This document shows positions 7,968-16,046 of a stretch of 64,000 nucleotides of DNA, piece by piece. This stretch comes from Clostridium fungisolvens (GTDB lineage: Bacteria; Bacillota; Clostridia; Clostridiales; Clostridiaceae). Where the stretch lies: contig NZ_BLZR01000002.1 in the NCBI RefSeq assembly GCF_014193895.1, positions 105,997-169,996 of the forward strand, written 5' to 3'. The notes beneath the pieces were generated by a model. That model saw only the letters and a list, made by a program, of their open reading frames with translations, was not told where the DNA came from and did no database searches. How positions within the stretch are numbered: position 1 is the stretch's first letter; every line of letters begins with the position of its first letter. Position numbers and translations under genes: made by a program.

Positions 7968-9128
7968 TTGAAGATGATGCATCCAGTTTGGGTAGAAATA
8001 AATCTTGATAATTTAGAATTCAACTTAAATCAGATAAAAAATAAGATAGGAAACAGTGAGATAATAAGCGTTATAAAAGCTAATGCCTATGGACATGGTG
8101 CTCTGGAATGTGCAAAGCTTTTATCAAACATAGGAATAAACAGGTTTGGTGTGGCTAATATGATGGAAGCTATTGAACTAAGAAAAGATGGCATCAATGA
8201 TTCCATAATGATATTGGGCATATGTACAGAAGATATTATAGATGAAATAATAAAATATGATATTGAAGCTACTGTATCAACTTATGATTTTGCAAAAAAG
8301 TTGTCAGAAGCATCAGTAAAAAATCATAAAATAAGCAGTATTCATATAAAACTAGATACAGGTATGGGTAGGATAGGTTTTTTACAGAGTGATGAGGATA
8401 TTAAAACTGTTGAAGCTATATGTAATTTAGAAAACATAAAAGTTGAAAGCATATTCTCTCACTTTGCATCAGCAGATAGTAAAGATAAGAGTTATACAAA
8501 AGAACAATTAGATATATACAATAAAGAGATTACAGAAATCAAAGATAATTACAATGGAAAAATCAAACGAAATATTGCAAACAGTGCAGGAATAATAGAT
8601 GTTCCTGAGAGTTGCTATGATTATGTACGACCTGGAATAATCCAATATGGTTATTACCCTTCAGAAGATGTGATGAAAGAATCCCTAGATTTAAAGCCAG
8701 TATTAACATGGAAAAGCAGGATTGTACATTTAAAAACGCTAGATGAAAATAAATATATAGGATATAGTCAAAAGTTTAAAACTATAAGAGAAAGTAAAAT
8801 AGCCACAATACCTGTAGGCTACGCAGATGGTTACTCGAGAATATTGTCTGGAAAAGCCAAGGTTATAATAAACGGAAGACTTTGTCCTGTTGTAGGAAAC
8901 ATTTGTATGGATCAGATTATGGTCGATGTCACTGACTTAGAAGATGTACAAATTTCGGACGAAGTAATACTTTTAGGTAGAACTGAAAATGCCAAGTTTG
9001 ATGCAGATGATATGGCAGAAATAATGGGAACTATAAATTATGAAATTCTTTGTAATATAGGAAGAAGAGTTACAAGAGTATACAAAAGACACGGCGAAAG
9101 AACTGATGTTGTAAATTACGTATTTTGA
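7968..9128 (+). CDS. alr: Alanine racemase
   Basis: PLP enzyme that interconverts L- and D-alanine for peptidoglycan. The product, about 386 residues, is of normal length. The PLP lysine lies in SVIKANAYGHG near the N-terminus. HIKLDTGMGRIGF follows, and the C-terminal domain carries the catalytic tyrosine region (VPVGYADGY) and NICMDQIMVDVTD. Several starts are possible (ATG 7959, 7962, 7974, 7977; TTG 7968). The ribosome binding site AGGAGATGAT at 7954-7963 overlaps the first two ATGs and is best spaced from TTG 7968. It is followed by its own terminator, so it is probably monocistronic. Confidence 0.95.
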   Translation: MKMMHPVWVEINLDNLEFNLNQIKNKIGNSEIISVIKANAYGHGALECAKLLSNIGINRFGVANMMEAIELRKDGINDSIMILGICTEDIIDEIIKYDIEATVSTYDFAKKLSEASVKNHKISSIHIKLDTGMGRIGFLQSDEDIKTVEAICNLENIKVESIFSHFASADSKDKSYTKEQLDIYNKEITEIKDNYNGKIKRNIANSAGIIDVPESCYDYVRPGIIQYGYYPSEDVMKESLDLKPVLTWKSRIVHLKTLDENKYIGYSQKFKTIRESKIATIPVGYADGYSRILSGKAKVIINGRLCPVVGNICMDQIMVDVTDLEDVQISDEVILLGRTENAKFDADDMAEIMGTINYEILCNIGRRVTRVYKRHGERTDVVNYVF

Positions 9129-9130
9129 TT

Positions 9131-9164
9131 TAAAAGGCTATTGCATTTTGCAATAGCCTTATTT
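9131..9164 (+). terminator. Rho-independent terminator of alr
   Basis: 12-bp stem AAGGCTATTGCA / TGCAATAGCCTT with loop TTTT, then ATTTAT. Confidence 0.88.
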
Positions 9165-9198
9165 ATATGAAAAGAGTTATAATATTATTGTGTACTTA

Positions 9199-9297
9199 TA
9201 GATGAACCACTTCATAATTAAATTTATATTTTCAAATTCTCCTCTCAGAACCCAGAGGAGTTTTGAAAATAGATTTCGGATTGAAGTGTTTCATCTT
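9199..9297. repeat. Family-1 repeat, long form
   Basis: Reads GATGAACCACTTCATAATTA ... TTGAAGTGTTTCATC, with inner arms TTTTCAAA / TTTTGAAAA and central hairpin CTCCTCT-cagaaccc-AGAGGAG. The whole ~96 bp folds as one imperfect hairpin. It lies in the leader of the dehydrogenase gene. Confidence 0.88.
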
Positions 9298-9328
9298 TAC
9301 ATTGTTATTAGTTAAGGAGGATATACTT

Positions 9329-10282
9329 ATGAAGATAGTGTTATTAGAACCGTTAGGCATAAGCAAAGATACCCTTTCTCAGCTGTCATCAAAGCTTAAT
9401 GAGATGGGGCACCAGTTCGTAGCTTTTGATACGGTTGAAAAAGATGTTGAAATATTAAAAGAAAGAGCTCATGGTGCTGATATCCTAATGATTGCAAACA
9501 ATCCACTAAGTGGCGAAGTTATAAGAAGTGTGGATACCCTTAAATATATAGCTGTAGCTTTCACTGGAGTTGATCATGTTGATAAATCAGCTTGTGAAGA
9601 AAGAGGCATAAAGGTATCAAACGCAAAAGGTTATGCAACTGAAGCTGTTGCAGAACTTACCATAGGAATGATAATCTCTCTACTTAGAAATGTTAAACAA
9701 TGCGACGAGGTTGTCCGCACGGAAGGTACAAAACTTGGACTTGTAGGAACTGAATTAAACGGTAAAACTGTAGGAATAGTTGGTACTGGTGACATAGGAA
9801 TAAGAACAGCACAAATCCTTAAAGCATTTAACTGTAAGCTTCTTGGATATAGTAGAACAGAAAGAGCTGAAGGCAAGGAACTCGGAATCAATTATGTAGA
9901 TCTATCTACTTTATTAAAAAATAGTGACATAGTATCACTTCATGTTCCATTAACAGAAGAGACAACAAAGCTCATAAATAAAGAAACTTTATCGCTTATG
10001 AAAAAAGAGGCTATTCTCATAAACATGGCTAGAGGACCAGTTGTAGATAGCAACGCCCTTGCAGAAGCCTTAAATAGTGGAACTATTTCTGGAGCAGGGA
10101 TAGATGTTTTCGAAGTTGAGCCTCCAGTTGCTTCATCTCATCCACTTTTCAGTTCAAAAAACACTCTAGTGACTCCACACGTAGCTTTCGCTACTAGTGA
10201 GTCTATGGTAAAAAGAGCTAACATAGTTTTTGATAATGTCTATGCATGGATAAACGGCGAAGAGAAGAATATAGTTTTCTAA
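9329..10282 (+). CDS. NAD-dependent D-2-hydroxyacid dehydrogenase
   Basis: Oxidoreductase of 317 residues of the D-isomer-specific 2-hydroxyacid dehydrogenase family (phosphoglycerate dehydrogenase / hydroxypyruvate reductase / D-lactate dehydrogenase relatives). The Rossmann motif is VGIVGTGDIGIRTAQIL. The catalytic set is visible: Arg in LINMARGPVVD, Glu in DVFEVEPP and His in LVTPHVAFAT. The open frame begins at 9263 inside a repeat. The real start is ATG 9329, with AAGGAGGAT upstream. The substrate is not clear. It follows alanine racemase, but a terminator lies between, so a shared pathway is not shown. Confidence 0.9.
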   Translation: MKIVLLEPLGISKDTLSQLSSKLNEMGHQFVAFDTVEKDVEILKERAHGADILMIANNPLSGEVIRSVDTLKYIAVAFTGVDHVDKSACEERGIKVSNAKGYATEAVAELTIGMIISLLRNVKQCDEVVRTEGTKLGLVGTELNGKTVGIVGTGDIGIRTAQILKAFNCKLLGYSRTERAEGKELGINYVDLSTLLKNSDIVSLHVPLTEETTKLINKETLSLMKKEAILINMARGPVVDSNALAEALNSGTISGAGIDVFEVEPPVASSHPLFSSKNTLVTPHVAFATSESMVKRANIVFDNVYAWINGEEKNIVF

Positions 10283-10289
10283 ACTTATC

Positions 10290-10322
10290 AAAAAAATCAA
10301 CTCTAGATGAGTTGATTTTTTG
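10290..10322 (+). terminator. Rho-independent terminator
   Basis: Stem AAAAAATCAACTC / GAGTTGATTTTTT with loop TAGAT; ends the dehydrogenase gene and may also stop minus-strand transcription. Confidence 0.9.
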
Positions 10323-10328
10323 TTTTAT

Positions 10329-10378
10329 AGATATACCACCTCGTGATAAAATTTGTATTTTAAAATTGAAGCATTACA
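10329..10378. repeat. Family-1 repeat, degenerate short form
   Basis: Reads ATATACCACCTCGTGATAAA ... TAAAATTGAAGCATTACATT. It matches the outer parts of family 1 with the central hairpin absent, as in the other short copies. Confidence 0.55.
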
Positions 10379-10438
10379 TTTTTAAGAGGCATTACAATAA
10401 ACAATCTAAATAAAAGCATAAAAATACTCAGGTACTTT

Positions 10439-11269
10439 TTATCTAAATATTATATCTCTAAAAGCTATTATTACCTCAATAAGTATTAATAATATTACTA
10501 TAATTTCAAGATTGTTAGCTCTTTTAGAATGACTTAAATTAGCAAAAATTTCTATTATATCTACCATAGTTTGTGATTTTGCATTTAACTTTTCATACCT
10601 GTCATTAAGTTCAAATAAATCAGCTAAATCATTAAATAAATTTTCAGCACTTTCATTCTTCCAAGCAATGGCCGGTTTATCTAAGAGCATTATATATGAT
10701 ATAGTTGTATGTTTGAAAGATAATACTCTTCCAATTATAGAAGCAGCTTGTTTTTCATTAATATTAAGATTACCATTTTCAAGACTCTTTATAATCTTCT
10801 CTACGTCATCAAAAACTACATCCATTGTTACTTCAATGGTCTCTAATGCAACCGATTTTGCAACAACTAAAGCAGTCATAGAAAAATGATGTTCATCTAT
10901 ACTATTAATAACCAAACTCTCATATTCTAATTGCTCTTCCATATGTTCATGTAAAACTATCCTAAAGTCTTCTCTGCATTCATATTTCATATATTTATTT
11001 AGACTTTTTATACTATTAGGTGTTAATTTAATTATATTTATAAAATCATCTATCTCGTCATTTGTAAAGTTTACAAATACAATTGATCCAAAATGATATA
11101 TATACACTACCTTATCTTCTATACTCTTAACATACCCTTGAAGTTGGCTATCTCTTAATACTAATGGCTCTTCCCACTTTATTTTCCTATTTATATCAAA
11201 TCTCTTAGCTATGTTAGATATGCTAAACTCACTACATATTGCCCTAGACTTAAATATATATTCTTTCAT
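10439..11269 (-). CDS. RMD1/YagE family protein (DUF155)
   Basis: Protein of about 277 residues resembling the RMD1/DUF155 family, known from yeast Rmd1/Rmd8 and from bacterial members of unknown function. Visible signatures are VVYIYHFGSIVFVNF near residue 60, then VAKSVALETIE. Toward the end come LNDRYEKLNAKSQTMVDIIEI and a terminal membrane helix (NNLEIIVILLILIEVIIAF) that would anchor the protein. The frame opens at GTG 11284, but GGAGG lies between that codon and the ATG at 11269, so I take the ATG. It is a single gene. Biochemical role is unknown. Confidence 0.8.
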   Translation of the reverse strand: MKEYIFKSRAICSEFSISNIAKRFDINRKIKWEEPLVLRDSQLQGYVKSIEDKVVYIYHFGSIVFVNFTNDEIDDFINIIKLTPNSIKSLNKYMKYECREDFRIVLHEHMEEQLEYESLVINSIDEHHFSMTALVVAKSVALETIEVTMDVVFDDVEKIIKSLENGNLNINEKQAASIIGRVLSFKHTTISYIMLLDKPAIAWKNESAENLFNDLADLFELNDRYEKLNAKSQTMVDIIEIFANLSHSKRANNLEIIVILLILIEVIIAFRDIIFR

Positions 11270-11400
11270 TATTTCCTCCACCACATTGCTAAATGTTAAC
11301 TTAAAAAATTAAGACAATCACCTCTTCATATTTTATCTACTTAAAATGAAACCTACTTTAATAAGTATTTATATTTTTAGCCCTAATATACTATACAATA

Positions 11401-11430
11401 GATTCCGATTTAAGTATTTTATCTTTATAT
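11401..11430. repeat. Family-1 repeat, half-element remnant
   Basis: GATTCCGATTTAAGTATTTT-atcttta matches the right end of family 1 (GATTTCGGATTGAAGTGTTTC-atcttta). The left half is not recognisable. Confidence 0.4.
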
Positions 11431-11510
11431 CATATTAATTTAAATTTAAAATATATCCTATATATTCCATGTATTTAAATCTTTATTCAGGTTATATTAA
11501 TATCATAAGG

Positions 11511-11864
11511 AACATGGTGATAAGTCAATTCTTATAAATAGTTTAGTCTATTTTTGTAAGGAGAGTTTAAATAGTTGCAGTTAACACTGTTGTTATTTAA
11601 ATAAGATTTTATATGGTTAGGAAAGGCTTTATTATAGTCATTTTTTGATTATAATAAGGTCCCAACTTATCATATAAGGTCGAGATAAGATTTTGTAGAG
11701 TGTTGTAATGGTTATATATAGCCGAAAGGTTATATATAGTTGTGTAAATATTTTACAAGGTCGAGCGAACCATTAATACTTGGTAGTGATGTGCTTTCTT
11801 ATAGTCGAAAGATTATACTTAGGTGATAAATTATCTTTATTAGTGCTAGTCATATCACCATGTT
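11511..11864 (+). ncRNA. Putative large structured RNA
   Basis: A 660-bp gap holds about 355 nt with dense nested pairing and no coding frame. The ends close on each other: AACATGGTGATA (11511-11522) with TATCACCATGTT (11853-11864). Inside are hairpins at 11566-11601, 11627-11659, 11666-11689, 11713-11738 (TATATATAGCC-GAAA-GGTTATATATA, a GNRA-type loop), 11743-11757 and 11800-11817 (TATAGTC-GAAA-GATTATA). A multibranch closure is AATGGTT 11707-11713 with AACCATT 11768-11774. The motif AAGGTCGAG occurs twice (11676, 11757). It does not match RNase P, tmRNA, 6S or SRP RNA as I know them. It could be a known clostridial large RNA such as raiA, but I cannot confirm this. The plus strand is assigned from GNRA loops and the downstream terminator-like hairpin. 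Confidence 0.65.
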
Positions 11865-11910
11865 TCTTATATTAAAAACAAATTTAACACCCCTACTCTG
11901 GTATACCTTG

Positions 11911-11960
11911 CCACCTTAATGTCAATAATCCTAAGGATTATAAAATTAGGTGGTGTTTTT
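11911..11960 (+). promoter_or_regulatory. Hairpin that is terminator-like and hides a ribosome binding site
   Basis: CCACCTTAAT (11911-11920) pairs, with one bulge, to ATTAGGTGG (11945-11953). An inner stem ATAATCCT / AGGATTAT sits on top. TGTTTTTT follows at once, so it looks like an intrinsic terminator. Its 3' arm AGGTGGTG is also the ribosome binding site of the next gene. Confidence 0.7.
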
Positions 11961-11961
11961 T

Positions 11962-12255
11962 ATGAAAAAAATATATGAGTTTTTAGGTTTAGATAATATA
12001 GAAAAATACAGTAAAAGTGATACAAAAGACTTAGTTAAGCTTTCTATAATATTTCTCATATCTTCTTTATATTCTTCATTTTATACTTATGATTACTATA
12101 AAAGTTATTTAAGCCATCCATCAGATTTAACACTTATGGGAAACGCAAAAGGTGCATTTGTAACTTCATTAGGCCTGGGGTATACATTTTTATACTTTTT
12201 CATAAATATATTCCTATCTAGAAGAAAAACTATAAAAACTAAATTGAATAAATAA
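11962..12255 (+). CDS. Small membrane protein, unknown
   Basis: I do not recognise this 97-residue protein. It begins with a soluble helix (KKIYEFLGLDNIEKYSKSDTKD). Two membrane segments follow (LVKLSIIFLISSLYSSFYTY and a second around VTSLGLGYTFLYFFINIFL), and it ends in a basic tail RRKTIKTKLNK, so both ends are likely cytoplasmic. The frame opens at GTG 11950, but AGGTGGTG spans that codon, so ATG 11962 is the start. The ribosome binding site sits in the arm of a stable hairpin, and the gene directly follows a structured RNA region. Expression may therefore be controlled at the RNA level. Confidence 0.6.
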   Translation: MKKIYEFLGLDNIEKYSKSDTKDLVKLSIIFLISSLYSSFYTYDYYKSYLSHPSDLTLMGNAKGAFVTSLGLGYTFLYFFINIFLSRRKTIKTKLNK

Positions 12256-12268
12256 ATCATGATATAGT

Positions 12269-12307
12269 AAAAAACCACTGAAGCGACTTTCTTCAGTGGT
12301 TTTTTTG
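12269..12307 (+). terminator. Rho-independent terminator (left end of a family-2 repeat)
   Basis: Stem AAAAACCACTGAAG / CTTCAGTGGTTTTTTT with loop CGACTTT. It ends the small membrane protein gene and has the sequence of the hairpin that opens other family-2 composites. Confidence 0.85.
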
Positions 12308-12459
12308 CGCATCTGCCTTTTCTGAACGTATGTGAAGAAATTCTGGCAGGCGACATATTCTTCTTTTTTTTATTCTTTATCTTATACTATATCTTAAGTC
12401 TGTCCGCATAAATATCTACAGATATAATTGAGATATAATTTCCTAAAGAATAAAAAACA
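12308..12459. repeat. Family-2 composite repeat, diverged copy
   Basis: GCGCATCTGCC ... TTCTGGCAGGCGACA (12307-12352), then a ~95-bp part bounded by TTTTTATTCTTTA / TAAAGAATAAAAA inverted ends. The IS element starts 12 bases after it. Confidence 0.7.
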
Positions 12460-12503
12460 GCCTATATTCTTGAACTGACCCCATAATTTTAGACAAATAT
12501 TAA

Positions 12504-13358
12504 TTAAGCTATTTTTAGAGACTGAATCCTGTATTGAACAGGACTCAGTCCTTTTAATTTTATCTTAATACGATTATTATTATAATAATCTATATAAGAT
12601 ACTAACTCTTCTATAAAGTGATCTATACTTTCAAATTCCTGTAGATATAGCAACTCTGTTTTCAGTAATCCAAAGAAGTTTTCCATAACTGAGTTATCAA
12701 GACAGTTACCTTTTCGCGACATACTTTGCTTAATACCTTTTTCCTTTAGCATCTTTTGATATTTATTCATTTGATATTGCCATCCCTGATCTGAGTGTAG
12801 TATCAATTCTATGTCATCAGGAATCTTCTCAAAGGCCTTTTTAAGCATATCAACTGTTTGATGAAATGTAGGCCTTTCGGATAAGTTATAACTTATTATT
12901 TCTCCGTTGTACAAGTCAAGGATTGGCGAAAGATATAGCTTTTTTCCAAAGACAGCGAATTCGGTCACGTCAGTAACCCACTTCTCATTAGGTCTATTAG
13001 CTTTGAAGTTACGCGATAACAAGTTTGGGGCAATCTTGCCGATTTTGCCTCGGTATGACCTGTACTTCTTAATACGAACCATACACTTTAAACATAACTG
13101 CTTCATCAGTCTTTGAACAGTTTTATGATTTACAATATATCCTCTATTGTGCAGTTCTAAAGTAATTCTCCTGTATCCATATCTACCTTTATTCTCATGG
13201 AAAATCTGGACGATACAGGACTTAACAACATCGTATTTATCAGATTTCTCCATGCTTTTTATACGATAGTAGAACGTGCTGCGAGGAATGTTTGCAATTT
13301 CTAATAAATCAGCTAACTTATATTTATGCCTTAATTCTCTAATAACAACTACTTTGTC
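12504..13358 (-). CDS. IS3-family transposase OrfB (DDE integrase), made by -1 frameshift
   Basis: Catalytic part of the transposase. The frame has an internal ATG at 13253, but it is open and family-like further upstream (RELRHKYKLADLLEIANIPR). The product is therefore expected as an OrfA-OrfB fusion after a -1 slip at AAAAAG (13358-13363). The fusion would be about 450 residues, normal for IS150. It contains an HTH_21-like region (ENKGRYGYRRITLEL) and an rve core. The DDE residues are Asp in WVTDVTEF, Asp in LHSDQGWQY and Glu in NSVMENFFG, all present. No stop codons interrupt it, so it may be active. Confidence 0.93.
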   Translation of the reverse strand, partial: DKVVVIRELRHKYKLADLLEIANIPRSTFYYRIKSMEKSDKYDVVKSCIVQIFHENKGRYGYRRITLELHNRGYIVNHKTVQRLMKQLCLKCMVRIKKYRSYRGKIGKIAPNLLSRNFKANRPNEKWVTDVTEFAVFGKKLYLSPILDLYNGEIISYNLSERPTFHQTVDMLKKAFEKIPDDIELILHSDQGWQYQMNKYQKMLKEKGIKQSMSRKGNCLDNSVMENFFGLLKTELLYLQEFESIDHFIEELVSYIDYYNNNRIKIKLKGLSPVQYRIQSLKIA

Positions 13359-13858
13359 TTTTTCGCTGATTTTTCCCTGGCTTGAACTAAGGCATTCAAT
13401 TTTTTTAGGTACTCATTCTCCATTCGAAGGCGTTGAACCTCAGCAATTAAATCTTCATTTTGTGAGTTATCAGTATTAGGCTTTTTAAACTTATCCTTTT
13501 TCATTTTTGCCTTCCTCCCTCTGTTATCTCTATACAGAGCTTCGGGACCATACTCGAGATATATCCGTTCCCAAACACCTACGGTTGAACCATTTGGAAT
13601 CCCAAAATGAACAGCCCCTTGGAATAGAGATAAATTATTCTTATGGATATATTCTATAACATGAACTTTAAAATCACCAGTATATGTTCCAGACTTCATA
13701 GAAAGTCCTTCTACTCCAAATTTCTCATAAAGCGCAACCCATCTTTGAACTACAACTTTTGCTGTAGGGAGTGATTTTGCTACAGAATTGACTGACATAC
13801 CTTTTTCTAATACATCATTCACCACTTTCAGTTTAACTTCTAAAGTATGTTTAGACAT
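13349..13858 (-). CDS. IS3-family transposase OrfA (HTH protein)
   Basis: DNA-binding part of the transposase, 169 residues. Two helix-turn-helix units are visible, in VLEKGMSVNSVAKSLPTAKV and in YIHKNNLSLFQGAVHFGIP. A leucine-rich stretch (LIAEVQRLRMENEYLKKLN) follows, used for multimer contacts in IS3 OrfA proteins. A ribosome binding site TTTGGAGGTGC precedes the ATG. The end ...REKSAKKTK carries the slippery run where translation can shift into OrfB. Confidence 0.92.
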   Translation of the reverse strand: MSKHTLEVKLKVVNDVLEKGMSVNSVAKSLPTAKVVVQRWVALYEKFGVEGLSMKSGTYTGDFKVHVIEYIHKNNLSLFQGAVHFGIPNGSTVGVWERIYLEYGPEALYRDNRGRKAKMKKDKFKKPNTDNSQNEDLIAEVQRLRMENEYLKKLNALVQAREKSAKKTK

Positions 13859-14059
13859 AAAAAATGCACCTCCAAATATTAGTTTTGTCTAATATTTGGG
13901 GTGCACTTCAATTCCTATGGCTGCTTTTTGTTGTTAATAGCTATTAATTTAAAATTTTTGTTTATGTAATACTTCACAGTTTAATCTTCTACTTGTGCAT
14001 ACTTTCAACTCTTAATACTTACAGCTTTTGGTAACGTTATACTTTAAACTATAACCTAA

Positions 14060-14755
14060 TTACACAACCAAATCTCCAACTTCTGAATATACAACTTTAT
14101 TCTTTATCTCTTTAGCCTTATACAATGCTCTATCAGCTAAATCCACTAACAATTGGGTGTCAACTTCTTCGTAAACTGAAACTACACCTATACTAACCGT
14201 AATACATCGTTGATCCTGTTCAAATTTAAACACATGGCTTTCAACTAAGTTTCGTATTTTTTCCGCTACTATAATAGCCTTTTCCTTATTAGTTTCAGGC
14301 AGAATTATTGCAAATTCTTCTCCTCCAAATCTAGTTATGGTATCTTTAGATCTTATATTAGGCTTTATTATATCAGCTAGTTCTTTTAGAACTAAATCAC
14401 CGGCACTATGTCCGTAGGTATCATTTATTAATTTAAAGTTGTCCACATCTATCATTAACAATGATATTCCTAACTCATTATGTCTTACTTTTTTCATTTC
14501 ATTTAAAATCTTACCAACAAAAAACCTTCTATTGTACAACTCTGTAAGCTTATCTGTATATGCAAATACATGAAGATTTCTTATTGTTACTCCACACTTA
14601 AAAGCAAATACTACATCTACGACTGAAATTCCAAGCCATAAAAATATAATATATTTCCTTGGAATATATAAATCTAATATATATCCCATAATATGAAGCA
14701 TTAATACATTGGCAGAAATAATAAATGGGGCAAATTTGTTGAAAAACCTATCCAT
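14060..14755 (-). CDS. Membrane diguanylate cyclase
   Basis: Protein of 231 residues predicted to make cyclic-di-GMP from two GTP. Two membrane helices (about 10-30 and 36-54) lead into a GGDEF domain (about 64-225). The catalytic motif is RFGGEEFAII (GGEEF, an active form). Five residues before it lies RSKD, a textbook RxxD inhibitory I-site, so product feedback is expected. The substrate-binding segment MIDVDNFKLINDTYGHSAGD is intact. No sensor domain is present beyond the short membrane part. It is a single gene, 150 bp from the IS element. Confidence 0.93.
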   Translation of the reverse strand: MDRFFNKFAPFIISANVLMLHIMGYILDLYIPRKYIIFLWLGISVVDVVFAFKCGVTIRNLHVFAYTDKLTELYNRRFFVGKILNEMKKVRHNELGISLLMIDVDNFKLINDTYGHSAGDLVLKELADIIKPNIRSKDTITRFGGEEFAIILPETNKEKAIIVAEKIRNLVESHVFKFEQDQRCITVSIGVVSVYEEVDTQLLVDLADRALYKAKEIKNKVVYSEVGDLVV

Positions 14756-15115
14756 TTTATCCCTCTTTTATATAAAAATACGTTTATCATTATATCACTT
14801 TTGATAACTATAATAAATATATATAGTTTACATTTAAAAACGAAATATAGAAGTTAAGTTGGCTCTAAGGATTGTTTAAATTACTCACTAATATATATTA
14901 TAATACTTATAGTAACTAGACTAAAGTACTTAAACCATTGTGATTATATTTTTTTATATTTTTTTATATTTTATAGATGTACAGATTACTTTAGATGTTT
15001 GATTATATTGTGTAAAGCCTATTGTTAAAATATAAGCATTTTTCGCAAAACCTATCAACTATTAATTGATAACGAATTTTATTATTAATATTTTGGTAAA
15101 AAGGTGGTTAGTCTA
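14756..15115. other. AT-rich intergenic region, nothing recognised
   Basis: About 360 bp between the diguanylate cyclase gene and the flavodoxin relic. It holds two tandem TTTTTTTATA runs near 14950 and presumably the promoter of the cyclase gene. I see no ORF, hairpin or repeat-family member. Confidence 0.5.
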
Positions 15116-15285
15116 ATATCAAAGGTAATTATTATTTATTATAGCGGTACAGGCAATACGGAAAAATTAGCAAGATAGAATATTTGAATATGGTGCTATT
15201 CTGTTCTCATATGGACTTGTAGTTGATGAATATTCTTAAGGCAATGGTCAAAATCACTGTATAGAATTTCGCAAATCATTAATCT
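15116..15285 (+). pseudogene. Flavodoxin relic (start lost, centre deleted)
   Basis: After a ribosome-binding-like AAAGGTGG, the frame from 15116 reads ATA-SKVIIIYYSGTGNTEKLAR then a stop. This is the N-terminus and FMN phosphate loop (SGTGNTEKLA) of a flavodoxin, with the ATG turned into ATA. After a few bases a second piece (from about 15184) reads FEYGAILFSYGLVVDEYS, a stop, then NHCIEFRKSL, like the C-terminus of clostridial flavodoxins (...QDCIEFGKKIA). About 90 central codons are missing. The intact DUF3793 gene follows. Confidence 0.8.
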
Positions 15286-15309
15286 AAATTACATTTAGGA
15301 GGTTTTACT

Positions 15310-15927
15310 TTGGATAACCTATTGTTTTTTAGACAATTAGATACTATGAAGGATGAAGATTATATTAAATCTTTTATTTCATATTTAATATCACCAGTAA
15401 TAACAGGTATTAAGCCAAGTTCCATAATTAATATATTTAACAATACCAGGATCCTGTTACCCCTATGGCATGATATAAGCCTACAATTTATGTCTGACTT
15501 AAAACTAGACTATATGCCTATAAAACAATATAACGATAGTGAAACTATCTTAATTTATGATAAATGCTCTATTACAAATATATTAAAATGCCAAGAAATT
15601 AGATCATTATTAAAAACTTATGGATACACTGACTTAGATAATACTGATGTTGTTTTAAATTATTTATACACACGACTAAAATCAAATAATTTTCCCCATG
15701 AAGTAGGAGTTTTTCTTGGTATACCACTTCATGATGTAGAAGGTTTTATAAAGAGAAGTGACCCTTGTTTATTATCTGGTTATTGGAAGGTTTACTCTGA
15801 AGCCAACTATGCTAAAGAAATATTCGAATTATATGATAAGTCAAAAGATTTAGTTGCCAATTGTATTTTAAATGGCAATGATATACGATCACTTACCAAA
15901 AACTTTACACCTCTATTTTTAAATTAA
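15310..15927 (+). CDS. DUF3793 family protein
   Basis: Protein of 205 residues, function unknown. It has the family signature near the middle: FPHEVGVFLGIPLHDVEGFI followed by GYWKVYSEANYAKEIFELYDKSK. No membrane segment or signal peptide is seen. The start is TTG with AGGAGG 7 bases upstream. In other clostridia this family is, as far as I recall, often next to a flavodoxin gene. The flavodoxin relic just upstream fits that pattern and suggests the partner was lost here. Confidence 0.82.
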   Translation: MDNLLFFRQLDTMKDEDYIKSFISYLISPVITGIKPSSIINIFNNTRILLPLWHDISLQFMSDLKLDYMPIKQYNDSETILIYDKCSITNILKCQEIRSLLKTYGYTDLDNTDVVLNYLYTRLKSNNFPHEVGVFLGIPLHDVEGFIKRSDPCLLSGYWKVYSEANYAKEIFELYDKSKDLVANCILNGNDIRSLTKNFTPLFLN

Positions 15928-16046
15928 TTACTTACAGATAAACCAGTTCCAAATAAGGTCTATAAATCAGTTGTAATACTATTAATTAAAATGTTTTCTA
16001 GTATACTTTAAATTCATGGAACTGAATTATCTATATAATACTATAC

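Larger units (their letters stand above)
12471..13910 (-). mobile_element. IS3-family (IS150-type) insertion sequence, apparently intact
   Basis: About 1440 bp, with imperfect terminal inverted repeats TGAACTGACCCCATAATTTT-agacaaa (left, 12471) and TGAAGTGCACCCCAAATATT-agacaaa (right, read inward from 13910). It codes for OrfA and OrfB on the minus strand in the IS3 arrangement, with a -1 frameshift site. ATTC occurs on both flanks (12466-12469 and 13911-13914), a possible target duplication, although one extra T separates the left copy from the end. Confidence 0.93.

Noticed and set aside
9263..9328. Longer N-terminus for the hydroxyacid dehydrogenase
   Set aside because: It is translated family-1 repeat; the ribosome binding site and family length fit ATG 9329.
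7959..9331. alr and the 2-hydroxyacid dehydrogenase as a vancomycin-resistance-like (VanH/VanT) pair
   Set aside because: A strong terminator and a repeat separate them, and no D-Ala-D-Lac ligase or VanX is present; each looks like an ordinary single gene.
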